Shown: positions 1 through 6,190 of the stretch, piece by piece
How the letters are laid out: each line of letters starts with the position of its first letter
Position numbering within the stretch: the first letter of the stretch is position 1
NCBI GenBank assembly: GCA_017424125.1
Contig: JAFPBM010000146.1
Location: forward strand, 1 to 8,453
From: Clostridia bacterium
Lineage (GTDB): Bacteria > Bacillota > Clostridia > Oscillospirales > Acutalibacteraceae
Reading direction: 5' to 3'
Length of the DNA stretch: 8,453 bases
Program-made: the position numbers and the translations under genes
Notes under the pieces: generated by a model
Databases searched by the model: none
Seen by the model: only the letters and a program-made list of their open reading frames with translations
Told to the model about the DNA's origin: nothing

Positions 1-55
1 TCCTAATAAATACTATACATCTATTTTACCTAATTTTAGTGAGAAAGTAAACAAC

Positions 56-88
56 AAAAAAACGTCGGCACGGAAATCCGTGCCGACG
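56..88 (-). terminator. Rho-independent terminator of the opp operon
   Basis: A perfect 11-bp inverted repeat pairs 63-73 with 78-88 around a 4-nt loop. Read on the minus strand, the GC-rich stem is followed at once by seven T residues (62 to 56). It begins 17 nt after the oppA stop codon. These are the classic features of an intrinsic terminator, and it closes the five-gene transcription unit. The plus-strand side lacks a T-run, so the terminator works in one direction only. Confidence 0.95.
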
Positions 89-105
89 CGGTTATAAACC
101 TTTGA

Positions 106-1935
106 TTACTTTACAGAAGCAAACATGAAGTACTTGAATCCAAGCGGAGAAGTGAAGAATCCGTCGATAGATTCGCTGCACATAAAGATGTCTGTGTAGT
201 AGTAAAGAGGGCAGATAGCGCCTGTTGTCATAATGATGTTTTCAGCCTCATGCATGAGAGCAAAACGCTTAGTAGCATCGGTTTCAGCCTTAACTGCTGC
301 TATGCAAGCATCATAAGACTCTGCCCATGTAAGGCCGTCTTTACCTGCGTAGCTGTAGCCCTTGTAGGAAGCGTGAGCGTCCTTACCAAGCTGAGAATCG
401 TTGTTACCACTTGCGGTAATCCACATGTCGAGGAAGGAAATCGGGTCGTTGTAGTCGCCGAGCCAACCGTTACGTGCAACAGAGTAATCGCCGTTCTTAC
501 GGGTGTTAAGGAAGGTAGCCCATTCCTGAGTTTCAACCTTAACTTCGATACCATAGTTGCCCCATACCTGCTGGAGGTAAGCAGCTACTGCTTCGTGACC
601 GGTACCTTCGTTGGTGATGTAGGTGATGGTCGGGAAGCCGGAAAGTTTCTTATCAGCAACTGTGAACTTCTTGGAAGAAGCAGCAACCTCTTCAAAGAGC
701 TTGAGAGCAGCGTCACAGTTCTTCTGATAGTCAGCCTTTTCAACGCTGTAGTAACCAGCGCCGTCACCCTTAGGACCGTTTTTGTCGATGAACTCTTTAC
801 CATCGGGCTCTGTAAGACCCATAGCAACGAAACCTGCAGCCGGAACCTGACCAGCCTGGCCGATTTCTTCTGCTACGTAGTTACGGTCGATGAGGAGACC
901 CATAGCGGTACGGAGTTTAGCTTTCTCTTCTTCTGTGAAGCCCTTGAAAGCAACGTCGTTTACGTTGAAGGATACATAGTAAGTACCAAGTTGACCTTCA
1001 ATGAAGAACTCTTTTTCATACTCTTTCTTAAGGGTTTCGATTTCGTCGTTCGGAACGGAATCGATGAAGAGATATGTGCCGTTCTTGTAGTTAGCAAGCA
1101 TAGAACTGTCGTCTTCGTTGAATGCGAATACGAGTTTGTCAGATGCTACCTTGTCAGCGTTGAAGAAGTACTCGTTCTTTTCCATAACGAGCTGAGTCTG
1201 AGAGAACTCTGTGATTTTGTAAGCACCGTTGCAGATGTAGGTTTCTGCAGCAGTTGCCCAGTCATCACCTTCAGCCTCAACAACCGACTGCTTAACAGGC
1301 ATGTAAGCCGGGAAAGCGCAAAGCTCGAAGAAGTAGGGAAGGTCAACTGTCAAAACAACAGTGAGTTCTTTTCCGTCTTCAGAAGCGGTTACGTTGAGAG
1401 CCTTTTTGCCATCTTTGTAGGTGGGTTTGCCGTCAGCATCGGTAACAAATTTGATGTTGCCTTCAGCGTCTTCCTCTGTTACGTACATATCAGAGAGAGC
1501 GGCATAGCCGTCAATGCCTTCGAACATGTAAGCATAGTCAGCACCGGTCATCGGGTCTGCTGCTCTGTTCCAAGCATAAACGAAGTCTGCAGCGGTGAGG
1601 TCGGAACCGTCACTCCACTTAAGACCATCGCGAAGCTTAAAGGTATAGGAAGCCATACCGTTGTCAAGCTTCTCAACTGTGGGGAGTTCTTTTGCGCACT
1701 GGGGAACCAGTACGAGTTTACCGTCAGCGTCCTGCTCGTAGCCAACAAGGCCGGAGAAAGCGTGAACGATATAAGTACCACCGTCAACAGCACTGTTAAG
1801 AGCCGGGTCGATGGTGTCCGGGAATGCGCCTACGTTGAGGACCATTTCCTTGGACTTTTCGCCGCATGCGCTAAGACAAGCCATGCAGCCGAGTATCATT
1901 ACTACTGCGAGTAATAAACTCAATGTCTTTTTCAT
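106..1935 (-). CDS. oppA: Oligopeptide ABC transporter, substrate-binding lipoprotein OppA
   Basis: Extracytoplasmic peptide receptor that delivers oligopeptides to the OppBC channel; a family 5 solute-binding protein (SBP_bac_5) of 609 aa. The N-terminus is a lipoprotein signal peptide: KK at residues 2-3, a hydrophobic core at 5-19, and lipobox LSAC at 21-24, with Cys24 the predicted lipidated residue. The family signature region lies at about residues 97-127 (YTFKLRDGLKWSDGS, then TAADFVYAWNRAADP). Further family segments are AFPAYMPVKQ (207-216) and NGAYKITEF (236-244). The protein is somewhat longer than the roughly 540-aa enterobacterial OppA, partly from a charged segment at about 152-190. 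The ATG is supported by SD AGGAGG at 1949-1944, 8 nt upstream. It is the last gene of the operon, 80 bp after oppF. Codon use is strongly biased: no TTA, CTA or TCA codon occurs from residue 9 to 562. Exact ligand range (oligo- versus dipeptide) cannot be read from sequence. Confidence 0.95.
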   Translation of the reverse strand: MKKTLSLLLAVVMILGCMACLSACGEKSKEMVLNVGAFPDTIDPALNSAVDGGTYIVHAFSGLVGYEQDADGKLVLVPQCAKELPTVEKLDNGMASYTFKLRDGLKWSDGSDLTAADFVYAWNRAADPMTGADYAYMFEGIDGYAALSDMYVTEEDAEGNIKFVTDADGKPTYKDGKKALNVTASEDGKELTVVLTVDLPYFFELCAFPAYMPVKQSVVEAEGDDWATAAETYICNGAYKITEFSQTQLVMEKNEYFFNADKVASDKLVFAFNEDDSSMLANYKNGTYLFIDSVPNDEIETLKKEYEKEFFIEGQLGTYYVSFNVNDVAFKGFTEEEKAKLRTAMGLLIDRNYVAEEIGQAGQVPAAGFVAMGLTEPDGKEFIDKNGPKGDGAGYYSVEKADYQKNCDAALKLFEEVAASSKKFTVADKKLSGFPTITYITNEGTGHEAVAAYLQQVWGNYGIEVKVETQEWATFLNTRKNGDYSVARNGWLGDYNDPISFLDMWITASGNNDSQLGKDAHASYKGYSYAGKDGLTWAESYDACIAAVKAETDATKRFALMHEAENIIMTTGAICPLYYYTDIFMCSESIDGFFTSPLGFKYFMFASVK

Positions 1936-1943
1936 AATGTTTT

Positions 1944-1949
1944 CCTCCT
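1944..1949 (-). promoter_or_regulatory. Strong ribosome binding site of oppA
   Basis: The minus strand reads AGGAGG, followed by 8 nt and then the oppA ATG. This is a full-length anti-SD match at ideal spacing. It fixes the oppA start and fits high translation of an abundant binding protein. Confidence 0.9.
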
Positions 1950-1969
1950 AGGTTTTTATTTAATACAAA

Positions 1970-1992
1970 CCGCAGACAGACAATACCTGCGG
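1970..1992 (-). other. Stem-loop in the oppF-oppA intergenic region
   Basis: CCGCAG at 1970-1975 is the exact inverse of CTGCGG at 1987-1992, giving a 6-bp GC-rich stem with an 11-nt loop. On the minus strand it is followed by TTTGTATT, a broken T-tract. It lies between the oppF stop and the oppA SD in the only sizeable gap of the operon. It could be a weak or leaky terminator, or an RNA processing or 3'-end stabilising hairpin that sets the oppA:oppBCDF ratio. The role is inferred; only the inverted repeat is seen directly. A 10-bp palindrome (GGATATATCC, 1991-2000) overlaps its 5' arm. Confidence 0.5.
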
Positions 1993-2015
1993 ATATATCC
2001 AAAAAATCGTGTCCT

Positions 2016-2984
2016 TTACAGATTGTGACATGCAACGCTGTGTCCGGGTGTGATTTCCTTGAGTTCGGGCATGCTTTCTGCACACTTCGCGGTAGCGCGG
2101 GGGCAACGGGTTCTGAACGGGCAGCCACTTGGCATATGAAGCGGACTGGGAACGTCGCCCTCAAGGTGTATACGCTTGTTTGCACGTGCAACGTTCGGGT
2201 CGGGAACGGGAACGGCAGACAAAAGCGAAATTGTGTACGGGTGAATAGGACGGTGATAAAGTTCATCACTCGGTCCGATTTCAATCAGTTTACCGAGATA
2301 CATAACGGCAATACGGGTTGAAATGTGTTTAACAACGAGCAAATCGTGTGCGATAAAGAGATATGTGAGTCCCAATTTTTTCTGTAAGTCCTCAAACATA
2401 TTAACAATCTGTGCTTGAATAGAAACGTCAAGTGCCGAAACAGGCTCGTCGCAAACGATAAACTTGGGGTCAACCGCTAATGCACGGGCAATACCGATAC
2501 GCTGACGCTGACCGCCCGAAAATTCGTGTGCATAGCGGGAAGCGTGGTCACTTGTAAGACCGACAAGGTCCATAAGATGACCGATTTTCTCCTCGCGCTC
2601 TTTGCGGTTGCTATAAAGATGGTGAACGTCCAAAGGTTCGCCTATAATATCGCTTACCGTCATACGCGGGTCAAGCGATGAATAGGGGTCTTGGAAAACC
2701 ATCTGTGCGTTTCTGCGGAATTCGTGAATGGTCTTCTTGCCCTCAATTTTAGTGCCGTCAAACCAAACCTCGCCGTCTGTTGGCTTGTAAAGTTGTAAAA
2801 TCGTACGGCCAACCGTTGTTTTACCGCAACCCGATTCACCAACAAGACCGAGGGTTTCACCCTCTGCAATGTTGAACGAAACGTCGTCAACCGCCTTGAG
2901 TTTCAAACTGCGTAAAAAGCCGTTAGGTACGTCGAAATACTGTTTAAGGTGTTTAACCTCGAGAAGATTTTTTTGCTCACTCAT
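2016..2984 (-). CDS. oppF: Oligopeptide ABC transporter, ATP-binding protein OppF
   Basis: Cytoplasmic ATPase subunit that pairs with OppD to power import through OppBC; 322 aa, the usual length. All nucleotide-binding motifs are intact: Walker A GESGCGKT (49-56), Q-loop Gln98 in VFQDP, ABC signature FSGGQ (155-159), Walker B ending in Asp179-Glu180, and H-loop His213. The C-terminal oligopeptide-transporter extension carries Cys288, Cys294, Cys301 and Cys319. These match the cysteine pattern that binds a 4Fe-4S cluster in a DppD-type homologue, so a cluster is plausible but inferred. It is called OppF rather than OppD because it is the second ATPase gene and has the OppF-like start ([13 protein letters not shown]) and the phrase [16 protein letters not shown]. 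Its start overlaps the end of oppD by 8 nt. SD GAGGAG (3000-2995) lies 10 nt upstream, within the oppD coding sequence. Confidence 0.95.
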   Translation of the reverse strand: MSEQKNLLEVKHLKQYFDVPNGFLRSLKLKAVDDVSFNIAEGETLGLVGESGCGKTTVGRTILQLYKPTDGEVWFDGTKIEGKKTIHEFRRNAQMVFQDPYSSLDPRMTVSDIIGEPLDVHHLYSNRKEREEKIGHLMDLVGLTSDHASRYAHEFSGGQRQRIGIARALAVDPKFIVCDEPVSALDVSIQAQIVNMFEDLQKKLGLTYLFIAHDLLVVKHISTRIAVMYLGKLIEIGPSDELYHRPIHPYTISLLSAVPVPDPNVARANKRIHLEGDVPSPLHMPSGCPFRTRCPRATAKCAESMPELKEITPGHSVACHNL

Positions 2985-3999
2985 CTTTATACATCTCCTC
3001 TACCTGTTCTTTAGTCATCTTGCCCTCTGCAATAGCGTCTTTAATGTTGTGCCAACAGGTTGATGCGTGGTCTTCGTTGATAAGAATCTCACGCGCTTTG
3101 TGGCAAAGACAAACCTTCATAGCGTTTTCGCAACGGGGCGCAAAGGGACAGCCGTCGGGCATATTAAGCAGGTCGACGGGTGTACCGCCAATCGGCTCAA
3201 GCCTTTTTCCGTCGGTATTAACCGTCGGGATTGAGCGCATAAGTCCCTTTGTGTATTCGTGTTTGGGGTTATAGAAAATTTCGTCTGCTGTGCCGCGTTC
3301 ACAAACCTGTCCCGCGTACATAACGATAACCTCGTCACACATTTCGGCAACAACGCCAAGGTCGTGTGTGATGAGAATAATAGCCATTCCGAGTTTTTTC
3401 TGCAGGTCTTTCATAAGGTCAAGAATCTGCGCCTGAATGGTAACGTCAAGAGCCGTCGTCGGCTCGTCTGCAATCAAAATATCCGGCTCGCAAGCGAGAG
3501 CCATAGCAATCATAACGCGCTGACGCATACCGCCCGAAAACTCATGCGGGTATTGGTTGATGCGCTTTTCAGGCTCATTAACGCCAACAAGACGAAGCAT
3601 CTCAATAGCGCGTTCTTTAGCCTGTTCTTTAGTGCGGTCGGTATGGAGTAAAATAGCCTCCATAAGTTGATTGCCGATTGTATAAACGGGGTTAAGACTG
3701 GTCATCGGGTCCTGGAAGATGATGCTGATTTTATTTCCGCGAATCTTCTGCATCTGTTCCTTTGTGGCGCCGACCAATTCTTCGCCTCTGTATTTAATAC
3801 TGCCCGAAACAATTTCACCGGGCGAGGTGAGTATCTGTAAAATCGAGTATGCGGTAACGCTCTTACCCGAGCCCGACTCACCAACAATACCTAAAACTTT
3901 ACCCTCCGAAAGAGAGAAAGAAACGCCGTTAACCGACTTGACTTCACCCGCAGGGGTAAAGAATGAGGTATGCAAATCTGTAACTTTTAATAAGTCCAT
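2977..3999 (-). CDS. oppD: Oligopeptide ABC transporter, ATP-binding protein OppD
   Basis: First ATPase subunit of the importer, 340 aa from the chosen start. Intact motifs, numbered from that start: Walker A GESGSGKS (40-47), Q-loop Gln96 in IFQDP, signature FSGGM (154-158), Walker B ending in Asp178-Glu179, and H-loop His212. The C-terminal region has Cys284, Cys290, Cys297, Cys299 and Cys315, again the pattern linked to a 4Fe-4S cluster in this subfamily. Two ATGs lie close together, at 4005 and 3999. The SD GAGG at 4010-4007 is only one base from the first but 7 nt from the second, so 3999 is preferred; the upstream ATG would add Met-Phe. The first G of that SD is the last base of the oppC stop codon, which suggests translational coupling. 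The end of the gene overlaps oppF by 8 nt. Confidence 0.93.
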   Translation of the reverse strand: MDLLKVTDLHTSFFTPAGEVKSVNGVSFSLSEGKVLGIVGESGSGKSVTAYSILQILTSPGEIVSGSIKYRGEELVGATKEQMQKIRGNKISIIFQDPMTSLNPVYTIGNQLMEAILLHTDRTKEQAKERAIEMLRLVGVNEPEKRINQYPHEFSGGMRQRVMIAMALACEPDILIADEPTTALDVTIQAQILDLMKDLQKKLGMAIILITHDLGVVAEMCDEVIVMYAGQVCERGTADEIFYNPKHEYTKGLMRSIPTVNTDGKRLEPIGGTPVDLLNMPDGCPFAPRCENAMKVCLCHKAREILINEDHASTCWHNIKDAIAEGKMTKEQVEEMYKDE

Positions 4000-4006
4000 A
4001 AACATA

Positions 4007-4010
4007 CCTC
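4007..4010 (-). promoter_or_regulatory. RBS deciding the oppD start
   Basis: The minus strand reads TAGAGG, where TAG is the oppC stop and GAGG is the SD core. Distance is 1 nt to the ATG at 4005 and 7 nt to the ATG at 3999. Normal spacing therefore favours the second ATG. Confidence 0.65.
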
Positions 4011-5086
4011 TATTTCTTTAACTTGGGGTCAAATGCGTCACGGAGTCCGTCACCCAAAAGGTTGAGCGACAAAACAATAAGGCAGATGGTTATTGCGGGG
4101 ATGATAAGACGGTATGCATACGAATAAATTCCCGAAAGCGCATCACTTGCGAGAGAGCCAAGACTCGGCATCGGCATTGCAACGCCCAATCCTAAGAAAG
4201 AAAGGAAACTCTCTGTAAATATAGCAGAAGGAATCTGAAGTGCCGTCGAAATAATGATAACACTTATGCAGTTGGGAAGCATGTGTCTTCTTATAATATG
4301 TCCCGACTTTGCACCGATGGAACGGGCGTTGAGAACATAGTCCTGCTGTTTGATGGAAAGAATCTGACCGCGGATAAGACGCGCCATACTAACCCAGTAA
4401 AGCAGAGCGAAAACAATGAAAATACTAATCATACCCGTGCCGAGTTTGCCAAGCGGAGTGCCCTCAATAACGGGGGTTAACGTCTGCTTTAATACAACCG
4501 ACAGAAGAATAATCATAAGCAAATCAGGTAAGGAGTATATGATATCGACAATACGCATCATAATAAGGTCGACCTTACCGCCGTAGTAGCCCGAAATTGA
4601 ACCGTAGATAACGCCGATAATCAAAACGATTATACTTGCAAAGAAGCCGACAACCAAGGAAATACGCGTACCGTAAATTACGCGTATAGCGTAGTCGCGT
4701 CCGTGGGCGTCTGTTCCGAAAATATGCGGGAAAATCTTTTCGCCCGCTTCAATGCGCTTAAGTTCGGTCTCGCCGTATTCAAAGGGGCGAAGATTGTTGT
4801 AGGAAGAATCAGAATCCTGACCTGCAACAATACCGAGTTGCTGACCGTAGTCGTAAGGGTAGAACATAGGAACGAAAATTGCAATTAAAACAATAAGAGT
4901 GATAACCGCAAGGCTTATCATTGCAATTTTGTTTTTAGAAAGCCTTTTCATACCGTCTTTGAAGAAGGTTGTGGATTCGCGCATGCGCTGTTGTAAAAAC
5001 TTCTCTTCATCCGTTGCCTTTTCAAAACTTGATAAATCAAGTTGTAGGCTTAAGGGATTCTTTTTGATTTGTGTATCTTTTTTCAT
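4010..5086 (-). CDS. oppC: Oligopeptide ABC transporter, permease OppC
   Basis: Inner-membrane permease that forms the translocation channel with OppB; 358 aa. A hydrophilic N-terminal tail of about 50 residues precedes the first membrane segment (about 54-75). An extracytoplasmic loop (about 76-120) then leads to the conserved HIFGTDAHGRD block (121-131). The MetI-type permease core follows, with membrane segments at about 143-165, 182-200, 218-234, 273-290 and 325-345. The cytoplasmic EAA-type coupling loop is at 250-272 (YVLNARSIGA then LPN); the usual Glu-Ala-Ala is Leu-Asn-Ala here. The C-terminus, NLLGDGLRDAFDPKLKK, is diagnostic of OppC/DppC. It is longer than the usual approximately 300 aa because of the tail and loop. 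SD AAGGAGG (5100-5094), 7 nt before the ATG, contains the oppB stop codon, so translation is probably coupled. Confidence 0.95.
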   Translation of the reverse strand: MKKDTQIKKNPLSLQLDLSSFEKATDEEKFLQQRMRESTTFFKDGMKRLSKNKIAMISLAVITLIVLIAIFVPMFYPYDYGQQLGIVAGQDSDSSYNNLRPFEYGETELKRIEAGEKIFPHIFGTDAHGRDYAIRVIYGTRISLVVGFFASIIVLIIGVIYGSISGYYGGKVDLIMMRIVDIIYSLPDLLMIILLSVVLKQTLTPVIEGTPLGKLGTGMISIFIVFALLYWVSMARLIRGQILSIKQQDYVLNARSIGAKSGHIIRRHMLPNCISVIIISTALQIPSAIFTESFLSFLGLGVAMPMPSLGSLASDALSGIYSYAYRLIIPAITICLIVLSLNLLGDGLRDAFDPKLKK

Positions 5087-5093
5087 CTGAACC

Positions 5094-5100
5094 CCTCCTT
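5094..5100 (-). promoter_or_regulatory. RBS of oppC embedded in the oppB stop codon
   Basis: The minus strand reads TAAGGAGG from 5101 to 5094. The TAA ends oppB, and its two A residues begin the AAGGAGG SD of oppC, 7 nt before the oppC ATG. Ribosomes terminating on oppB would sit directly on the oppC initiation region. Confidence 0.85.
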
Positions 5101-6034
5101 AACCTAAATCAACGCGCGGGTCAACAATTTTATAAAGTATATCGGATATGAGCGTCATAATAACCATAATAATAGCAAGGAAAATTGTGGTGCCCATAAC
5201 CATCGGATAGTCGCGGTTTGTAATACTTGAAAAGAAGTATTTACCAAGACCGGGAACGGCAAAAATCTTTTCAACAACCAAACTACCCGTAAGAATACCC
5301 GCAATCATCGGACCAACGTAGGTGATAACGGGGGTAACGGCGTTTTTGAGTGAATGTTTGAAAATAACTTTAGCGGGGGAAACGCCCTTGGCGCGTGCCG
5401 TACGGATATAGTCCTGACCTAAAACGTCAAGCATACTTGAACGTGTAAGACGTGTGATGTATGACATAGGGTAGAAACTGAGCGACAAAATGGGAAGTAC
5501 AAGTCCTGCGGCGGTGTTGCCGTTGGCGGGGAACACGGGTAGCAGAACGCATAGCACAAGCAACAGTATCGTCGCAATAACAAACGATGGCATAGCAATA
5601 CAGGCGGTAGAGCCAACCATTATAACCTTGTCAATCCACTTGTCGTGGAAAACGGCAGCAATCGAGCCGAGAACAAGACCGAGAATAATAGCAACGCCTG
5701 CGGCAATAAGACCGATTTTAGCGCTGGTTTTAAAACCTTCGGCAATAAGGTCGGCAACGTCGCGCCCGCGGTTTTTGATTGAGGGACCGAAATCACCATG
5801 CAAAATATCCGTAAGATACGTTGTGTATTGTTCAAAAATGGGCTTGTCAAGTCCGTACTTTGCCTGAAGTGCCGCGGTAACGGCTGCACTGGGCGACTTT
5901 TCGCTAAGGAAAGGTCCGCCGGGGATAGCCTTCATAACAAAGAATGTAATTGTGATAACCAAAAATATCGTAAAAATCGCAAGTAAAACGCGTTTCACGA
6001 TGTAAAGTGCCAACTTGGAATCCAAAATTTTCAT
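5099..6034 (-). CDS. oppB: Oligopeptide ABC transporter, permease OppB
   Basis: First permease subunit of the importer, 311 aa from the ATG, the usual OppB/DppB length. The N-terminal segment (about 9-34, ALYIVKRVLLAIF) is the typical first helix of DppB-type permeases. It is followed by the conserved MKAIPGGPF block and KYGLDKPIFEQY (59-70). Membrane segments lie at about 105-128, 137-165, 178-192, 236-252 and 280-299. The EAA-type loop is at 208-232 (DYIRTARAKG then KNAV). The C-terminal hallmark VVEKIFAVPGLGKYFFSSI is at 253-271. It is the first gene of the operon, downstream of a strong promoter. The start is uncertain: SD GAGGAG (6040-6035) abuts the ATG with no spacer. A TTG at 6025-6023 (codon 4) sits 9 nt from the SD and would give a 308-aa protein starting before DSKLALYIVKR. 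Function is not affected. Confidence 0.95.
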   Translation of the reverse strand: MKILDSKLALYIVKRVLLAIFTIFLVITITFFVMKAIPGGPFLSEKSPSAAVTAALQAKYGLDKPIFEQYTTYLTDILHGDFGPSIKNRGRDVADLIAEGFKTSAKIGLIAAGVAIILGLVLGSIAAVFHDKWIDKVIMVGSTACIAMPSFVIATILLLVLCVLLPVFPANGNTAAGLVLPILSLSFYPMSYITRLTRSSMLDVLGQDYIRTARAKGVSPAKVIFKHSLKNAVTPVITYVGPMIAGILTGSLVVEKIFAVPGLGKYFFSSITNRDYPMVMGTTIFLAIIMVIMTLISDILYKIVDPRVDLG

Positions 6035-6040
6035 CTCCTC
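6035..6040 (-). promoter_or_regulatory. RBS of oppB, abutting the ATG
   Basis: The minus strand reads GAGGAG directly followed by ATG. Spacing to the ATG is zero, which is unfavourable. Spacing to the in-frame TTG at codon 4 is 9 nt, which is normal. The site is the only SD-like sequence near the gene start. Confidence 0.7.
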
Positions 6041-6101
6041 TAAAATGCAAATAGCGATAAAAACTGCATAATAACACAGTTATACTATTCTAATATGTGC
6101 C

Positions 6102-6130
6102 ATTATACCATAACTAAAGTTGATTTGCAA
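6102..6130 (-). promoter_or_regulatory. Sigma-A promoter of the opp operon
   Basis: On the minus strand, the -35 element TTGCAA (6130-6125; four of six consensus bases, including TTG) is separated by exactly 17 nt from a perfect -10 TATAAT (6107-6102). A TG one base before the -10 gives an extended -10 element. Transcription should begin near 6098-6095, leaving a leader of about 60 nt before oppB. It lies just downstream of the peptidase-unit terminator, so it marks an independent opp transcription unit. Confidence 0.88.
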
Positions 6131-6140
6131 TCCGTTTTTT

Positions 6141-6183
6141 GATAAAAAATAAACAAACCGAGCAGAAAAATTTTCCGCTCGGT
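6141..6183 (-). terminator. Rho-independent terminator of the peptidase unit
   Basis: ACCGAGC (6157-6163) pairs with GCTCGGT (6177-6183). After one mismatch the stem continues with four further pairs (6165-6168 with 6172-6175). On the minus strand the stem is followed by a T-rich tract, TTGTTTATTTTTT (6156-6144). The 5' arm begins 7 nt past the Xaa-Pro peptidase stop codon. The plus-strand side also has a T6 run (6187-6192), but no plus-strand gene is present to use it. Confidence 0.9.
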
Positions 6184-6190
6184 CCATTTT

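Noticed and set aside
250..1914. A 554-codon open frame on the plus strand antisense to oppA
   Set aside because: It is in exact codon register with oppA and explained by the absence of TTA, CTA and TCA codons there. The predicted protein is Cys/Val-rich with no recognisable domain, and no SD precedes its ATG. OppA on the other strand has full family motifs.
1936..2015. A separate oppA promoter in the intergenic gap
   Set aside because: No -35/-10 pair with acceptable spacing is visible on the minus strand; candidate TATTGT and TATTAA boxes lack a partner at 16-18 nt.
6035..6183. Riboswitch, T-box or CodY box in the opp leader
   Set aside because: The leader after the predicted start is only about 60 nt, with no conserved aptamer core, T-box sequence or terminator-antiterminator pair. 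The AAAATTTT run near 6166-6174 belongs to the terminator hairpin and does not complete the CodY consensus palindrome.
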